From contig CAJUFM010000011.1 in NCBI GenBank assembly GCA_910585745.1, positions 1 to 53,905 of the forward strand: 53,905 bases of DNA. Reading direction: 5' to 3'. Made by a program: the position numbers and the translations under genes. A model generated the notes under the pieces. It worked only from the letters and a program-made list of their open reading frames with translations. It ran no database searches and was not told the origin of the DNA. The DNA is from an uncultured Eubacterium sp. (GTDB taxonomy: Bacteria; Bacillota; Clostridia; Lachnospirales; Lachnospiraceae). Shown here in pieces: positions 30,362 through 38,652 of the stretch (its first letter is position 1; the number at the start of each line of letters is the position of its first letter).

Positions 30362-31153
30362 ATGTTAGGTTTTATCGGCTGCGGCAATATGGCGCAGGCT
30401 ATGATAAAGGGAATACTGGATAAGAAGCTGTATGCAGCGGAAGATATCATAGTATCCCGAAGAAATCAGGAAGCACTCTCCAAACTGAAAGATCAGTTTG
30501 GTATACATGTGACAGCAGATAACAAAAAGGCTGCGGCAGAGGCAGATGTGCTCGTACTGGCGGTGAAGCCCTTTCAGTTTGAGACGGTGATCCAGGAGAT
30601 CCGGGATGAGATCAAAAAAGATGTATTGATCATTTCCATTGCTGCCGGACAGACGATAGAGAATATCGAGCGTCTTTTTGGCAAGAATATCAAATTAGTA
30701 AGAAGTATGCCTAATACTCCGGCGCTGGTGCTGGAAGGAGCATCTGGCATCTGCTTTAATGAAAATATTAAAGAAGAAGACAAAAAAAGAGCGATGGAAA
30801 TATTTTCCAGTTTTGGCATTGCCCATGAAGTTTCCGAGGCCATGATCGATACGGTGATTGGCGTGAGCGGAAGCTCTCCTGCGTATGTGTTTATGTTTAT
30901 CGAAGCCATGGCAGATGCGGCGGTGGCAGACGGGATGCCCAGGGCGCAGGCCTATGAGCTGGCCGCCCAGAGTGTGCTGGGGAGCGCCAAAATGGTTCTT
31001 GAGACCGGCAGGCATCCGGGAGAATTAAAAGATATGGTGTGCTCTCCCGGGGGTACGACCATAGAAGCTGTGAGAGTTCTGGAAAAAGAAGGCTTCCGGA
31101 GCGCTGTGATCGAGGCAATGAAAGCCTGTGTAAAAAAGGCGAGGGAAATGTAG
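30362..31153 (+). CDS. proC: Pyrroline-5-carboxylate reductase
   Basis: A 263-residue NAD(P)H enzyme catalysing the last step of proline synthesis. The Rossmann start MLGFIGCGNMAQAMIKGIL, the middle RSMPNTPALVLEGASGIC, and the family signature GELKDMVCSPGGTTIEAVRVLEKEGFR are all present. The length is typical. It follows rpiB by about 110 bases, with a possible weak hairpin (AAGTTTGG with CCAGACTT). The atp genes begin 33 bases downstream, so proC may feed transcription into atp. Confidence 0.96.
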   Translation: MLGFIGCGNMAQAMIKGILDKKLYAAEDIIVSRRNQEALSKLKDQFGIHVTADNKKAAAEADVLVLAVKPFQFETVIQEIRDEIKKDVLIISIAAGQTIENIERLFGKNIKLVRSMPNTPALVLEGASGICFNENIKEEDKKRAMEIFSSFGIAHEVSEAMIDTVIGVSGSSPAYVFMFIEAMADAAVADGMPRAQAYELAAQSVLGSAKMVLETGRHPGELKDMVCSPGGTTIEAVRVLEKEGFRSAVIEAMKACVKKAREM

Positions 31154-31186
31154 GGACCGCCGGGAGGGATGGCAGGGTATAGATCT

Positions 31187-31504
31187 ATGAAAAAAAGAGA
31201 TAAAAAAAGAGAAAACAAAGAGATCCTTCGTGCACTTGCCATGCTCACCCAGATCGGGCTGGCGATGATGACCTGTATGGGCATCAGTTTTGGCATCGGA
31301 TATTATATCGACCGGCAGGCTGGCACCCGGTACTGGGTTATGATATTTCTGCTCATCGGTATCCTGGCTTCCATCCGAAGTTTATTTATCCTGACGGGCA
31401 GACTACAGTCATCAGAAGAGACTGTGAGAAAAGATGCAGTGGCGGAGGATACGGTCACAACGAAGGAGGATCCGGATGAAGGAAGCAAAACAGACACTCC
31501 ATAG
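31187..31504 (+). CDS. atpZ: AtpZ-like ATP synthase accessory protein
   Basis: A 105-residue protein with two membrane helices (LAMLTQIGLAMMTCMGISFGIGYYID and WVMIFLLIGILASIRSLFIL). The GIGYYIDRQAGT link is characteristic of the AtpZ/ATPase_gene1 family. The C-terminal ~35 residues are charged and probably cytoplasmic. In Bacillus, AtpZ with AtpI is implicated in Mg/Ca transport and c-ring assembly. ATG 31187 with AGGG upstream is preferred to ATG 31169, which has GGAGG directly against it. It overlaps atpI by 29 bases. Confidence 0.78.
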   Translation: MKKRDKKRENKEILRALAMLTQIGLAMMTCMGISFGIGYYIDRQAGTRYWVMIFLLIGILASIRSLFILTGRLQSSEETVRKDAVAEDTVTTKEDPDEGSKTDTP

Positions 31505-31898
31505 GGTGATCGGTATCATATGGCTTCTGGCGGCTGCCGTTCTGGCAGCAGGGCTGGTGGTCTGGATCTTTCACCCCTTTTCCATACTGCCCTACGCGCT
31601 GGGTGAGGTGCTGGGAAGCGCGGTATCTACCCTGCTTATGCTGCACCGGTTTTCTACGCTGGATCTGGAACTGGATCTGGAACGCAAGAGTGCTGTAAAT
31701 CACTCCAAAGTCATGGCGACGCTTCGATCCATCGCTGCGCTGGCTGCACTGTTTGCCGGTTTCCGGTTTCCGTGGCTGTTTCATCCGGCCACTACCTTTG
31801 CAGGATTGTTTGCCACAAAGGCAGCAGCATTATTATACCCTGTGATATTCAGGGAAAAAAGCATTTCCGACAGTTCACTGTCAGAGAATAAATATTAA
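31476..31898 (+). CDS. atpI: ATP synthase subunit I
   Basis: A 140-residue four-helix membrane protein in the atpI slot just before atpB. Hydrophobic stretches alternate with SVSTLLMLHRFSTLDLELD and end FATKAAALLYPVIF, a usual AtpI layout. AtpI is a chaperone for c-ring assembly. It is not part of the finished enzyme. ATG 31476 has GAAGGAGGA six bases upstream. The in-frame start at 31434 lies deep in atpZ and is rejected. Sequence of this family is poorly conserved, so assignment leans on position. Confidence 0.78.
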   Translation: MKEAKQTLHRVIGIIWLLAAAVLAAGLVVWIFHPFSILPYALGEVLGSAVSTLLMLHRFSTLDLELDLERKSAVNHSKVMATLRSIAALAALFAGFRFPWLFHPATTFAGLFATKAAALLYPVIFREKSISDSSLSENKY

Positions 31899-31930
31899 GG
31901 CATTTAAAACTGCCTGGAAAGGAGAAAACA

Positions 31931-32644
31931 TTGGGTGAAAATAAGGTAGATTTTTATATACATGGTTACCAGGAAGTCCATATCGGCGATTTTTCCTTTT
32001 GGATCACCACAACTCACGTGTGCCTGGCCATCGTCATGGTAGTGCTTATTGTCTTTGCTATCATGGCTAACCGTGTGATAAAAAAAGCGGATTACCGCAA
32101 AGCTCCCACCGGTTTCCTGAATGTGCTGGAAATGATAGTGGAGACGCTGGATAAGCTGATCCTTGACAACATGGGAAGAAAGCTGGCGCCAGTATTCAGA
32201 AATTATGTCAGCGCGCTGTTTTTACTTATTCTTACCTGTAACTTGTCCGGTCTGTTCGGTCTCCGGCCGCCTACAGCGGATTACGGAGTAACGCTTCCGC
32301 TGGCACTGATCACCTTCTTTATGATTCAGTATCAGGGCTTTAAGTGGCAGAAGATGGGCAAGATCAAAGGATTGTTTGAACCATTCTTTCTGTTTTTGCC
32401 TGTGAATATCATCAGTGAATTTGCTACGCCGATTTCTATGTCCCTTCGTCTGTTTGCCAATATCTTATCGGGAACGATGATGATGGCGCTGATCTATGGA
32501 CTGATGCAGAAGATTGCAATTATCTGGCCAGCGGCACTGCATGCATATCTGGATGTATTTTCCGGATGTCTTCAGGCATACGTATTTGCCATGCTGACGA
32601 TGGTATTTATCTCCAATGCGGCCGGTGATGCGGCGCAGGAATAG
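31931..32644 (+). CDS. atpB: F-type ATP synthase subunit a
   Basis: A 237-residue membrane subunit forming the ion half-channels beside the c-ring. The essential Arg is in PISMSLRLFANILSGTMM, and the NIISEFATPI and LQAYVFAMLTMVFISNA segments are also conserved. About five to six helices are visible. The start is TTG 31931 with AAAGGAG seven to nine bases upstream. No ATG in frame gives a full-length N-terminus. A 77-base gap to atpE follows. Confidence 0.97.
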   Translation: MGENKVDFYIHGYQEVHIGDFSFWITTTHVCLAIVMVVLIVFAIMANRVIKKADYRKAPTGFLNVLEMIVETLDKLILDNMGRKLAPVFRNYVSALFLLILTCNLSGLFGLRPPTADYGVTLPLALITFFMIQYQGFKWQKMGKIKGLFEPFFLFLPVNIISEFATPISMSLRLFANILSGTMMMALIYGLMQKIAIIWPAALHAYLDVFSGCLQAYVFAMLTMVFISNAAGDAAQE

Positions 32645-32721
32645 ACCATCTGGCAGTACAAGCATAGTTTTAACTGTGTTTTAAATTAAAATTAAAATAA
32701 AATTTTAAGGAGGACTTTATT

Positions 32722-32979
32722 ATGAATTTTTCAGGAGCAGATTTAATTAGCGCAGCTTCAGCAATTGGAGCAGGTTTGGCAGTTATCGCAGGTATCGGAC
32801 CCGGAGTTGGTCAGGGTATCGCAGCGGGTTATGGTGCAAATGCAGTAGGACGTAATCCAGGCGCAAAAGGTGATATCATGTCTACCATGCTTCTTGGCCA
32901 GGCGGTAGCCGAGACTACCGGTCTTTATGGTCTGGCGGTTGCCATGATCCTGTTGTTTGCAAACCCATTGATCCATTGA
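32722..32979 (+). CDS. atpE: F-type ATP synthase subunit c (sodium-type site)
   Basis: An 85-residue two-helix hairpin forming the rotor ring. The conserved loop is GRNPGAKGD. The ion site reads Gln31 (GPGVGQG), Val62, Glu64-Thr65 (AVAETT) and Tyr69. These match the sodium ligands of Ilyobacter tartaricus c (Gln32, Val63, Glu65, Ser66, Tyr70) with Thr for Ser, a known sodium-type variant. Proton-only c subunits lack this Gln and Ser/Thr set. AAGGAGG precedes ATG 32722. Confidence 0.97.
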   Translation: MNFSGADLISAASAIGAGLAVIAGIGPGVGQGIAAGYGANAVGRNPGAKGDIMSTMLLGQAVAETTGLYGLAVAMILLFANPLIH

Positions 32980-33012
32980 TTTAACACAGATTTGTGTGCA
33001 AGAAAAGAATGA

Positions 33013-33030
33013 TGCACAGCTATCTGTGCA
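33013..33030 (+). promoter_or_regulatory. Hairpin between atpE and atpF
   Basis: TGCACAG pairs perfectly with CTGTGCA around the loop CTAT, ending 16 bases before the atpF ATG. There is no T-run, so it is more likely an mRNA stability or processing element than a terminator. Confidence 0.5.
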
Positions 33031-33046
33031 GGAAAGGTGAGAAGAC

Positions 33047-33565
33047 ATGGGTGATAAAATATTTGGACTTGACTCCCAGTTATTAGTGGACACGGGAATT
33101 ACGTTGATCGCCATGTTGGTTTTGTTTATCCTGCTTTCCTATCTGCTTTTCAATCCAGCGAGGAAGCTGATCCAGAAACGAAAGGATTTTATCCAGGGAC
33201 AGCTGGAGGAGGCCGCGAAGGCTCAGGCGGATGCCAAAGAGATGAAGGTTCAGTATGACGAGAAGCTTTCCCAGGTGGATGCGGAGACGGCAGAACTTCT
33301 TGCTGATGCGAGACGCAAAGCTCTTGACAAGGAGAAAGAGATTGTGGAAAAGGCATCAGAAGAGGCCCATCAGATCAAAGTGCGTGCCGAAAAGGAAGTA
33401 GAGCTTGAGAAAAATAAGGTTCGCGACGAGATGAAACAGGAAATGGTTCAGGTTGCATCTGCCATGGCAGGTAAATTCGTGGAAGCATCCATGGACAAGG
33501 ATAAACAGGCGCAGCTCATTGACGAGACATTGAAGGAAATGGGTGATGAGACATGGCAAAATTAG
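33047..33565 (+). CDS. atpF: F-type ATP synthase subunit b
   Basis: A 172-residue peripheral-stalk subunit. It has one N-terminal membrane helix (GITLIAMLVLFILLSYLLFNPA) followed by a long charged coiled coil (residues ~40-150, rich in Ala, Glu, Lys). The motif FNPARKLIQKRKDFI just after the membrane is typical. It works as a dimer bridging subunit a and delta/alpha. AAGGTGAG precedes ATG 33047. It overlaps atpH by 13 bases. Confidence 0.95.
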   Translation: MGDKIFGLDSQLLVDTGITLIAMLVLFILLSYLLFNPARKLIQKRKDFIQGQLEEAAKAQADAKEMKVQYDEKLSQVDAETAELLADARRKALDKEKEIVEKASEEAHQIKVRAEKEVELEKNKVRDEMKQEMVQVASAMAGKFVEASMDKDKQAQLIDETLKEMGDETWQN

Positions 33566-34098
33566 TTTCTAAGGTATACGGAGACGCTTTATTTTCGCTG
33601 GCGTTGGAGGAAGACCGCCTGGACGAGATCTGGGATGAGGTGAAAGGACTTCATGCCGCATTGGAAGAAAATAAAGAGTTTATGGAAATTATGGCACATC
33701 CTGAAATGACGCAGGAAAAGAGCAGGGATCTGGTGGAAAGCGCCTTTCATGGCAAGCTGTCAGACACCCTGATGGGATTTCTTCAGATTCTTGTGAAGAA
33801 AGGGCGTTTTGGGGAAATTCTGCCTGTGCTGGATCATTTTGAGAGTGAGGCAAAGGAATATAAAAAGATCGGGGTTGTCTATGTGACGACGCCCACGGAG
33901 CTGACCCAGGGCCAGAGATCTGATGTGGAAGAACGTCTGAGGGCGACTTCCGGATATGACAGCCTGGAGATGAATTATATTGTGGAGCCGAAACTTTTGG
34001 GAGGTATCCGTATCCGCATTGGTGACAGGGTTGTGGACAACAGTATTCAGACGAAGTTAGAAGAGATGACCAGAAGCTTAGCGAAGGTCAGAGTCTGA
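33553..34098 (+). CDS. atpH: F-type ATP synthase subunit delta
   Basis: A 181-residue soluble subunit joining F1 to the b stalk. N-terminal helical bundle VSKVYGDALFSLALEEDRLD and C-terminal GGIRIRIGDRVVDNSIQTKLEEM are both diagnostic of OSCP/delta. The length is normal. The start is inside the end of atpF, a usual translational coupling. Confidence 0.96.
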   Translation: MAKLVSKVYGDALFSLALEEDRLDEIWDEVKGLHAALEENKEFMEIMAHPEMTQEKSRDLVESAFHGKLSDTLMGFLQILVKKGRFGEILPVLDHFESEAKEYKKIGVVYVTTPTELTQGQRSDVEERLRATSGYDSLEMNYIVEPKLLGGIRIRIGDRVVDNSIQTKLEEMTRSLAKVRV

Positions 34099-34126
34099 CT
34101 TCAAGGAAAGAAGGTGTTTGGTAAAC

Positions 34127-35641
34127 ATGAATTTAAGACCTGAAGAAATCAGTTCAGTGATCAAGGAAGAAATAAAAAAATATAGTACTGAGTTTGAAGT
34201 ATCAGATGTGGGAACCGTTATTCAGGTGGCAGATGGAATTGCCCGTATTCATGGTCTGGAAAAGGCGATGCAGGGTGAACTTCTGGAATTTCCGAATGAG
34301 ATCTACGGAATGGTGCTGAATCTGGAGGAAGATAATGTAGGTGCCGTTCTGTTGGGTGATACATCTAACATTAATGAGGGAGACACTGTAAAGACCACCG
34401 GACGCGTGGCAACGGTACCAGTTGGTGACGCCATGCTGGGACGTGTTGTCAATGCACTGGGACAGCCCATTGACGGCAAGGGACCGATCCACACGACGAA
34501 GGTCCGCCCGGTAGAGAGAGTGGCAAGTGGTGTTATTTCCCGTAAATCAGTGGATACACCACTGCAGACTGGTATCAAGGCCATCGATTCCATGGTACCC
34601 ATCGGAAGAGGACAGCGTGAGCTGATCATCGGTGACCGTCAGACAGGAAAGACAGCCATCGCAGTGGATACGATCCTGAACCAGAAGGACCAGGATGTTT
34701 TGTGTATCTATGTGGCGATCGGACAGAAAGCTTCTACGGTGGCAAATATAGTGAAGACATTGGAAGACAATGGAGCTATGGATTATACGACAGTTGTGGC
34801 ATCTACTGCCAGTGAACTGGCTCCCCTCCAGTACATTGCCCCCTATGCGGGCTGTGCCATCGGTGAGGAGTGGATGGAAGCCGGAAAGGACGTGCTGATC
34901 GTTTATGACGATCTGACCAAACATGCAGCGGCTTATCGTACCCTTGCCCTGCTGCTCCGCCGTCCGCCGGGACGTGAGGCGTATCCGGGAGATGTATTCT
35001 ATCTGCACTCCAGACTGTTAGAGCGTGCGGCGAAGCTTTCGGATAAATTAGGCGGCGGTTCTCTTACTGCGCTGCCGATCATCGAGACACAGGCAGGCGA
35101 CGTTTCCGCATATATTCCTACGAATGTGATCTCCATAACAGATGGTCAGATCTATCTGGAGACGGAGATGTTCAATTCAGGATTCCGCCCCGCAGTAAAT
35201 CCGGGACTCAGTGTGTCGAGAGTAGGTGGTTCGGCGCAGATCAAGGCGATGAAAAAGATTGCCGGACCGATTCGTATCGAGCTTGCCCAGTACCGCGAGC
35301 TGGCGGCGTTTTCCCAGTTTGGTTCGGATCTGGATGCCGATACAAAACAGAAGCTGGATCAGGGAGAACGTATCCGTGAGATTTTGAAACAGGGACAATA
35401 TGCACCGCTTCCGGTATGGTATCAGGTTATCATCATTTATGCAGCTACGAAAAAATATCTGCTGGATATAGCAGTTGAAGATATTCTTAATTTTGAGAAG
35501 GGACTTTTCGAGTTTATGGATACGAAGTATCCGGAAGTTCCTGCAGCCATCCGTGATGAAAAAGAGATCAGTGATGATACCGAGAAGAAACTGATTCAGG
35601 CGATTGAAGAATACAAAAAGCAATGGGCTCATGATGCCTGA
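34127..35641 (+). CDS. atpA: F-type ATP synthase subunit alpha
   Basis: A 504-residue non-catalytic nucleotide-binding subunit of F1. Walker A is GDRQTGKTAIAVD. Other landmarks are VLIVYDDLTKHAAAYR, SLLLRRPPGREAYPGDVF-like text (ALLLRRPPGREAYPGDVFY) and the C-terminal PAVNPGLSVSRVGGSAQ. ATG 34127 (MNLRPEEIS) agrees with the family. A TTG three codons earlier is too close to the GGTG site. The length is standard. Confidence 0.97.
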   Translation: MNLRPEEISSVIKEEIKKYSTEFEVSDVGTVIQVADGIARIHGLEKAMQGELLEFPNEIYGMVLNLEEDNVGAVLLGDTSNINEGDTVKTTGRVATVPVGDAMLGRVVNALGQPIDGKGPIHTTKVRPVERVASGVISRKSVDTPLQTGIKAIDSMVPIGRGQRELIIGDRQTGKTAIAVDTILNQKDQDVLCIYVAIGQKASTVANIVKTLEDNGAMDYTTVVASTASELAPLQYIAPYAGCAIGEEWMEAGKDVLIVYDDLTKHAAAYRTLALLLRRPPGREAYPGDVFYLHSRLLERAAKLSDKLGGGSLTALPIIETQAGDVSAYIPTNVISITDGQIYLETEMFNSGFRPAVNPGLSVSRVGGSAQIKAMKKIAGPIRIELAQYRELAAFSQFGSDLDADTKQKLDQGERIREILKQGQYAPLPVWYQVIIIYAATKKYLLDIAVEDILNFEKGLFEFMDTKYPEVPAAIRDEKEISDDTEKKLIQAIEEYKKQWAHDA

Positions 35642-35655
35642 ATGGAGGGTTGTAT

Positions 35656-36567
35656 ATGGCCTCAATGAGAGATATAAAAAGGCGTAGAGAAAGTATACAG
35701 AGCACTTCCCAGATCACGAAAGCCATGAAACTGGTGTCCACGGTGAAACTGCAGCATGCCAAGGGACGTGCCGAGGAGACAAAGCCCTATTTTGATAAAA
35801 TGTATGAGACGGTTTCCGGCATGTTGTCCAGATCAGGCAATGTGGATCATCCACTTTTGTCAGAACGGGAAAAGACTGGAAATAAAAAAAAGGGCGTAAT
35901 CCTTATCAGCTCCAACCGGGGCCTGGCGGGCGGATACAATTCCAATATCGTTAAGCTGGTAACCCAGGGAGATTTTCCAGTGGAAGATACAATCGTATTT
36001 CCAGTGGGAAGAAAGGGAATGGAGTCGGTGCAGCGTCTTGGATATACCTGTCAGGGGGATTATTCTGAAGTTATGAATAATCCACTCTTCGGGGATGCTG
36101 TCTCCATCGGAAAAACGGTAGTGTCGGCGCTGGAGAGCGGTGAGATCGATGAGGTGTATCTTGCTTATACGGTATTTAAAAATACCGTAACCCATATTCC
36201 GACGCTTATCAAGCTGCTTCCATTTACCCAGGAAGATATTCAGAATATGGAGGAAGCTGCTGCGAAGCCGGAGGAGACTGACGCGGGTGACGGGGCAAAA
36301 AAAGCCGAAGCTCTTATGAACTATGAGCCGGAGGAATCAGAGACTCTGGGCTACATTATCCCGATGTATATGAACAGCCTTATATTTGGTGCGCTGGTGG
36401 AAGCAGTGGCAAGTGAAAATGGTGCCAGAATGCAGGCGATGGACTCGGCTACCAGCAACGCTGAGGAGATGATCGACAAGCTTGGTCTGCTGTATAACCG
36501 GGCAAGACAGTCAGCGATCACCCAGGAATTGACAGAAATTGTTGCCGGAGCGTCGGCAATCGAATAA
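35656..36567 (+). CDS. atpG: F-type ATP synthase subunit gamma
   Basis: A 303-residue central-shaft subunit. The N-terminus MASMRDIKRRRESIQSTSQI and the C-terminus NRARQSAITQELTEIVAGA are the two coiled-coil strands that rotate in F1. An acidic insertion near residues 200-225 (EEAAAKPEETDAGDGAKKAEA) makes it slightly longer than Bacillus gamma. ATG 35656 has GGAGGG six bases upstream. The next gene is 72 bases away, across two small hairpins. Confidence 0.96.
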   Translation: MASMRDIKRRRESIQSTSQITKAMKLVSTVKLQHAKGRAEETKPYFDKMYETVSGMLSRSGNVDHPLLSEREKTGNKKKGVILISSNRGLAGGYNSNIVKLVTQGDFPVEDTIVFPVGRKGMESVQRLGYTCQGDYSEVMNNPLFGDAVSIGKTVVSALESGEIDEVYLAYTVFKNTVTHIPTLIKLLPFTQEDIQNMEEAAAKPEETDAGDGAKKAEALMNYEPEESETLGYIIPMYMNSLIFGALVEAVASENGARMQAMDSATSNAEEMIDKLGLLYNRARQSAITQELTEIVAGASAIE

Positions 36568-36570
36568 AAA

Positions 36571-36609
36571 TGTCCCGGCAGGGGACAAAAATGTGCAGGA
36601 AAATGCACA
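36571..36609 (+). promoter_or_regulatory. Two small hairpins between atpG and atpD
   Basis: TGTCCC (36571) pairs with GGGACA (36582-36587), and TGTGCA (36592) pairs with TGCACA (36604-36609). No T-run follows. They may affect mRNA stability or local expression of atpD. Confidence 0.45.
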
Positions 36610-36639
36610 AGTAAAGAAGAAAGGAGTGAAGCTATCACT

Positions 36640-38040
36640 ATGGCAGCAAATAAATCGGAAAAGAACGCTGGAGTGATCACTCAGATTATTGGTGCGGTAC
36701 TTGACATCCGGTTTCAGGAAGGAGAGCTTCCAGAGATCTATGATGCGATAAATATTACGACAAAAGACGGTGAAAAGCTGGTGGTAGAGGTTTCACAGCA
36801 TCTCGGTGATGATACGGTCCGCTGTATCGCCATGGGTCCTACCGATGGGCTGGTGAGAGGGATGGAAGCAACTGCTACAGGGGCACCCATCACAGTGCCG
36901 GTAGGAGAAGAGACTCTCGGAAGGATGTTCAATGTTTTGGGAGAACCCATCGATGAGAAGAAACCTCCGAAAGTAAAAGAGCATCACCCGATTCACAGAA
37001 AAGCGCCAGCCTTTGAGGAGCAGTCCACACAGGCAGAGATGCTGGAAACAGGAATCAAGGTTGTTGACCTTCTCTGCCCTTATCAGAAGGGTGGTAAGAT
37101 CGGTCTGTTCGGCGGAGCAGGCGTTGGAAAAACGGTGCTGATCCAGGAGCTGATCACAAATATTGCGACAGAACACGGAGGATATTCTGTGTTTACCGGA
37201 GTTGGTGAGCGTACCCGTGAGGGAAATGACCTTTATTACGAGATGATCGAGTCCGGTGTTATTGATAAGACCACAATGGTATTTGGCCAGATGAATGAGC
37301 CGCCGGGGGCAAGAATGCGAGTTGGACTCACCGGACTTACCATGGCAGAATATTTCCGTGACAAAGCGGGAAAAGACGTGCTTCTCTTTATTGACAATAT
37401 TTTCCGTTTCACCCAGGCAGGTTCAGAGGTGTCGGCGCTTCTGGGACGTATGCCCAGTGCGGTGGGATACCAGCCCACACTCCAGACGGAGATGGGTGCT
37501 CTTCAGGAGCGTATTACATCCACTAAGAGCGGATCCATCACTTCGGTACAGGCGGTTTATGTACCTGCGGACGATTTGACAGACCCGGCTCCGGCGACGA
37601 CTTTCGCCCATCTGGATGCGACAACGGTGCTTGACCGTTCCATCTCAGAGCTGGGTATCTATCCGGCTGTGGATCCACTGGGATCTACTTCCCGTATTCT
37701 CGATCCCCGTATCGTGGGAGAAGAGCATTATGAAGTGGCACGTGGTGTGCAGGAGATTCTGCAGCGTTACAAAGAACTGCAGGATATCATTGCGATCCTC
37801 GGTATGGATGAGCTGTCTGAGGATGAGAAGATGCTTGTAAACCGTGCCAGAAAGGTACAGCGTTTTCTTTCCCAGCCCTTCTTTGTGGCAGAGCAGTTTA
37901 CCGGCCTGGAAGGTAAGTATGTTCCAATTTCAGAGACAATCCGTGGATTCAAGGAGATTCTGGAAGGCAAACATGATGATATTCCGGAAAGTGCATTTTT
38001 GAATGCCGGAACCATCGACGATGTCGTAGCACGTAAGTAA
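36640..38040 (+). CDS. atpD: F-type ATP synthase subunit beta
   Basis: A 466-residue catalytic subunit. Walker A is GLFGGAGVGKTVLIQELI. The catalytic Glu lies in GVGERTREGNDLYYEM, Walker B is DVLLFIDNIFRFTQAGSEVSALLGR, and the DELSE(E)D-type hinge is GMDELSEDEKMLV. All expected residues are present. AAGGAGTG is about 12 bases before ATG 36640. Confidence 0.98.
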   Translation: MAANKSEKNAGVITQIIGAVLDIRFQEGELPEIYDAINITTKDGEKLVVEVSQHLGDDTVRCIAMGPTDGLVRGMEATATGAPITVPVGEETLGRMFNVLGEPIDEKKPPKVKEHHPIHRKAPAFEEQSTQAEMLETGIKVVDLLCPYQKGGKIGLFGGAGVGKTVLIQELITNIATEHGGYSVFTGVGERTREGNDLYYEMIESGVIDKTTMVFGQMNEPPGARMRVGLTGLTMAEYFRDKAGKDVLLFIDNIFRFTQAGSEVSALLGRMPSAVGYQPTLQTEMGALQERITSTKSGSITSVQAVYVPADDLTDPAPATTFAHLDATTVLDRSISELGIYPAVDPLGSTSRILDPRIVGEEHYEVARGVQEILQRYKELQDIIAILGMDELSEDEKMLVNRARKVQRFLSQPFFVAEQFTGLEGKYVPISETIRGFKEILEGKHDDIPESAFLNAGTIDDVVARK

Positions 38041-38120
38041 CATGCTGTGGCCAATGCTGCTATGCTGCGTGACAAGATGCGGTAGTGCGTTGTGAAGTCG
38101 TGGAAAGAAAGGATTAAAAT

Positions 38121-38549
38121 ATGGCAGAGTTGAAAAAATTCCGTCTGGAAGTGATTTCACCGGAGAGGGTGTTTTACACCGGAGATGTGGAGATGGTGGA
38201 ACTCACGACCATAGAAGGAGAGATCGGCGTCTATGCAGACCATATACCCTTGACCTCTATTGTAGCTCCTGGAGTTCTGACGATTACGGAATCATCAGGT
38301 GAGAAAGGAATAAAAGAGGCCGCTGTTCTGGAAGGGTTCCTTGAAATCCTGCCGGATAAGGTGACGATTCTTGCCCAGTCCTGTGAATGGCCGGATGAAA
38401 TCGACATGAACCGGGCACTGGAGGCAAAGGCAAGGGCAGAGAGAAGGATCAAGAGCACAGATGCAAATATAAATATGACAAGAGCAGAACAGGCGCTTCG
38501 GAAGTCGCTGGTTCGGATCAACCTGGCTGAGCAGGCGCGGAAGCTATAA
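38121..38549 (+). CDS. atpC: F-type ATP synthase subunit epsilon
   Basis: A 142-residue rotor subunit. An N-terminal beta-sandwich (FRLEVISPERVFYTGDVEMV and EGEIGVYADHIPLTS) is followed by a two-helix C-terminal arm (residues ~90-140) that can inhibit ATP hydrolysis. The length is usual. It is the last gene of the operon, with a strong terminator 14 bases after its stop. Confidence 0.96.
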   Translation: MAELKKFRLEVISPERVFYTGDVEMVELTTIEGEIGVYADHIPLTSIVAPGVLTITESSGEKGIKEAAVLEGFLEILPDKVTILAQSCEWPDEIDMNRALEAKARAERRIKSTDANINMTRAEQALRKSLVRINLAEQARKL

Positions 38550-38562
38550 TTTAAGTTAAGTA

Positions 38563-38622
38563 AAGTAATTTCAGATTTCTATGTGGTTTACTGCCCCAAA
38601 GAATATCTGAAATTACTTTTTT
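38563..38622 (+). terminator. Terminator of the atp operon
   Basis: AAGTAATTTCAGAT (38563-38576) pairs perfectly over 14 bases with ATCTGAAATTACTT (38605-38618), followed by a T-run. It cleanly ends the atp operon. Confidence 0.88.
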
Positions 38623-38652
38623 GTCTAAATAAGAAGGGGGAAACAGAAACAT

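Noticed and set aside
36241..36345. Acidic insertion in AtpG as a novel domain
   Set aside because: Gamma subunits commonly vary in length here, and the insertion is short and low-complexity.
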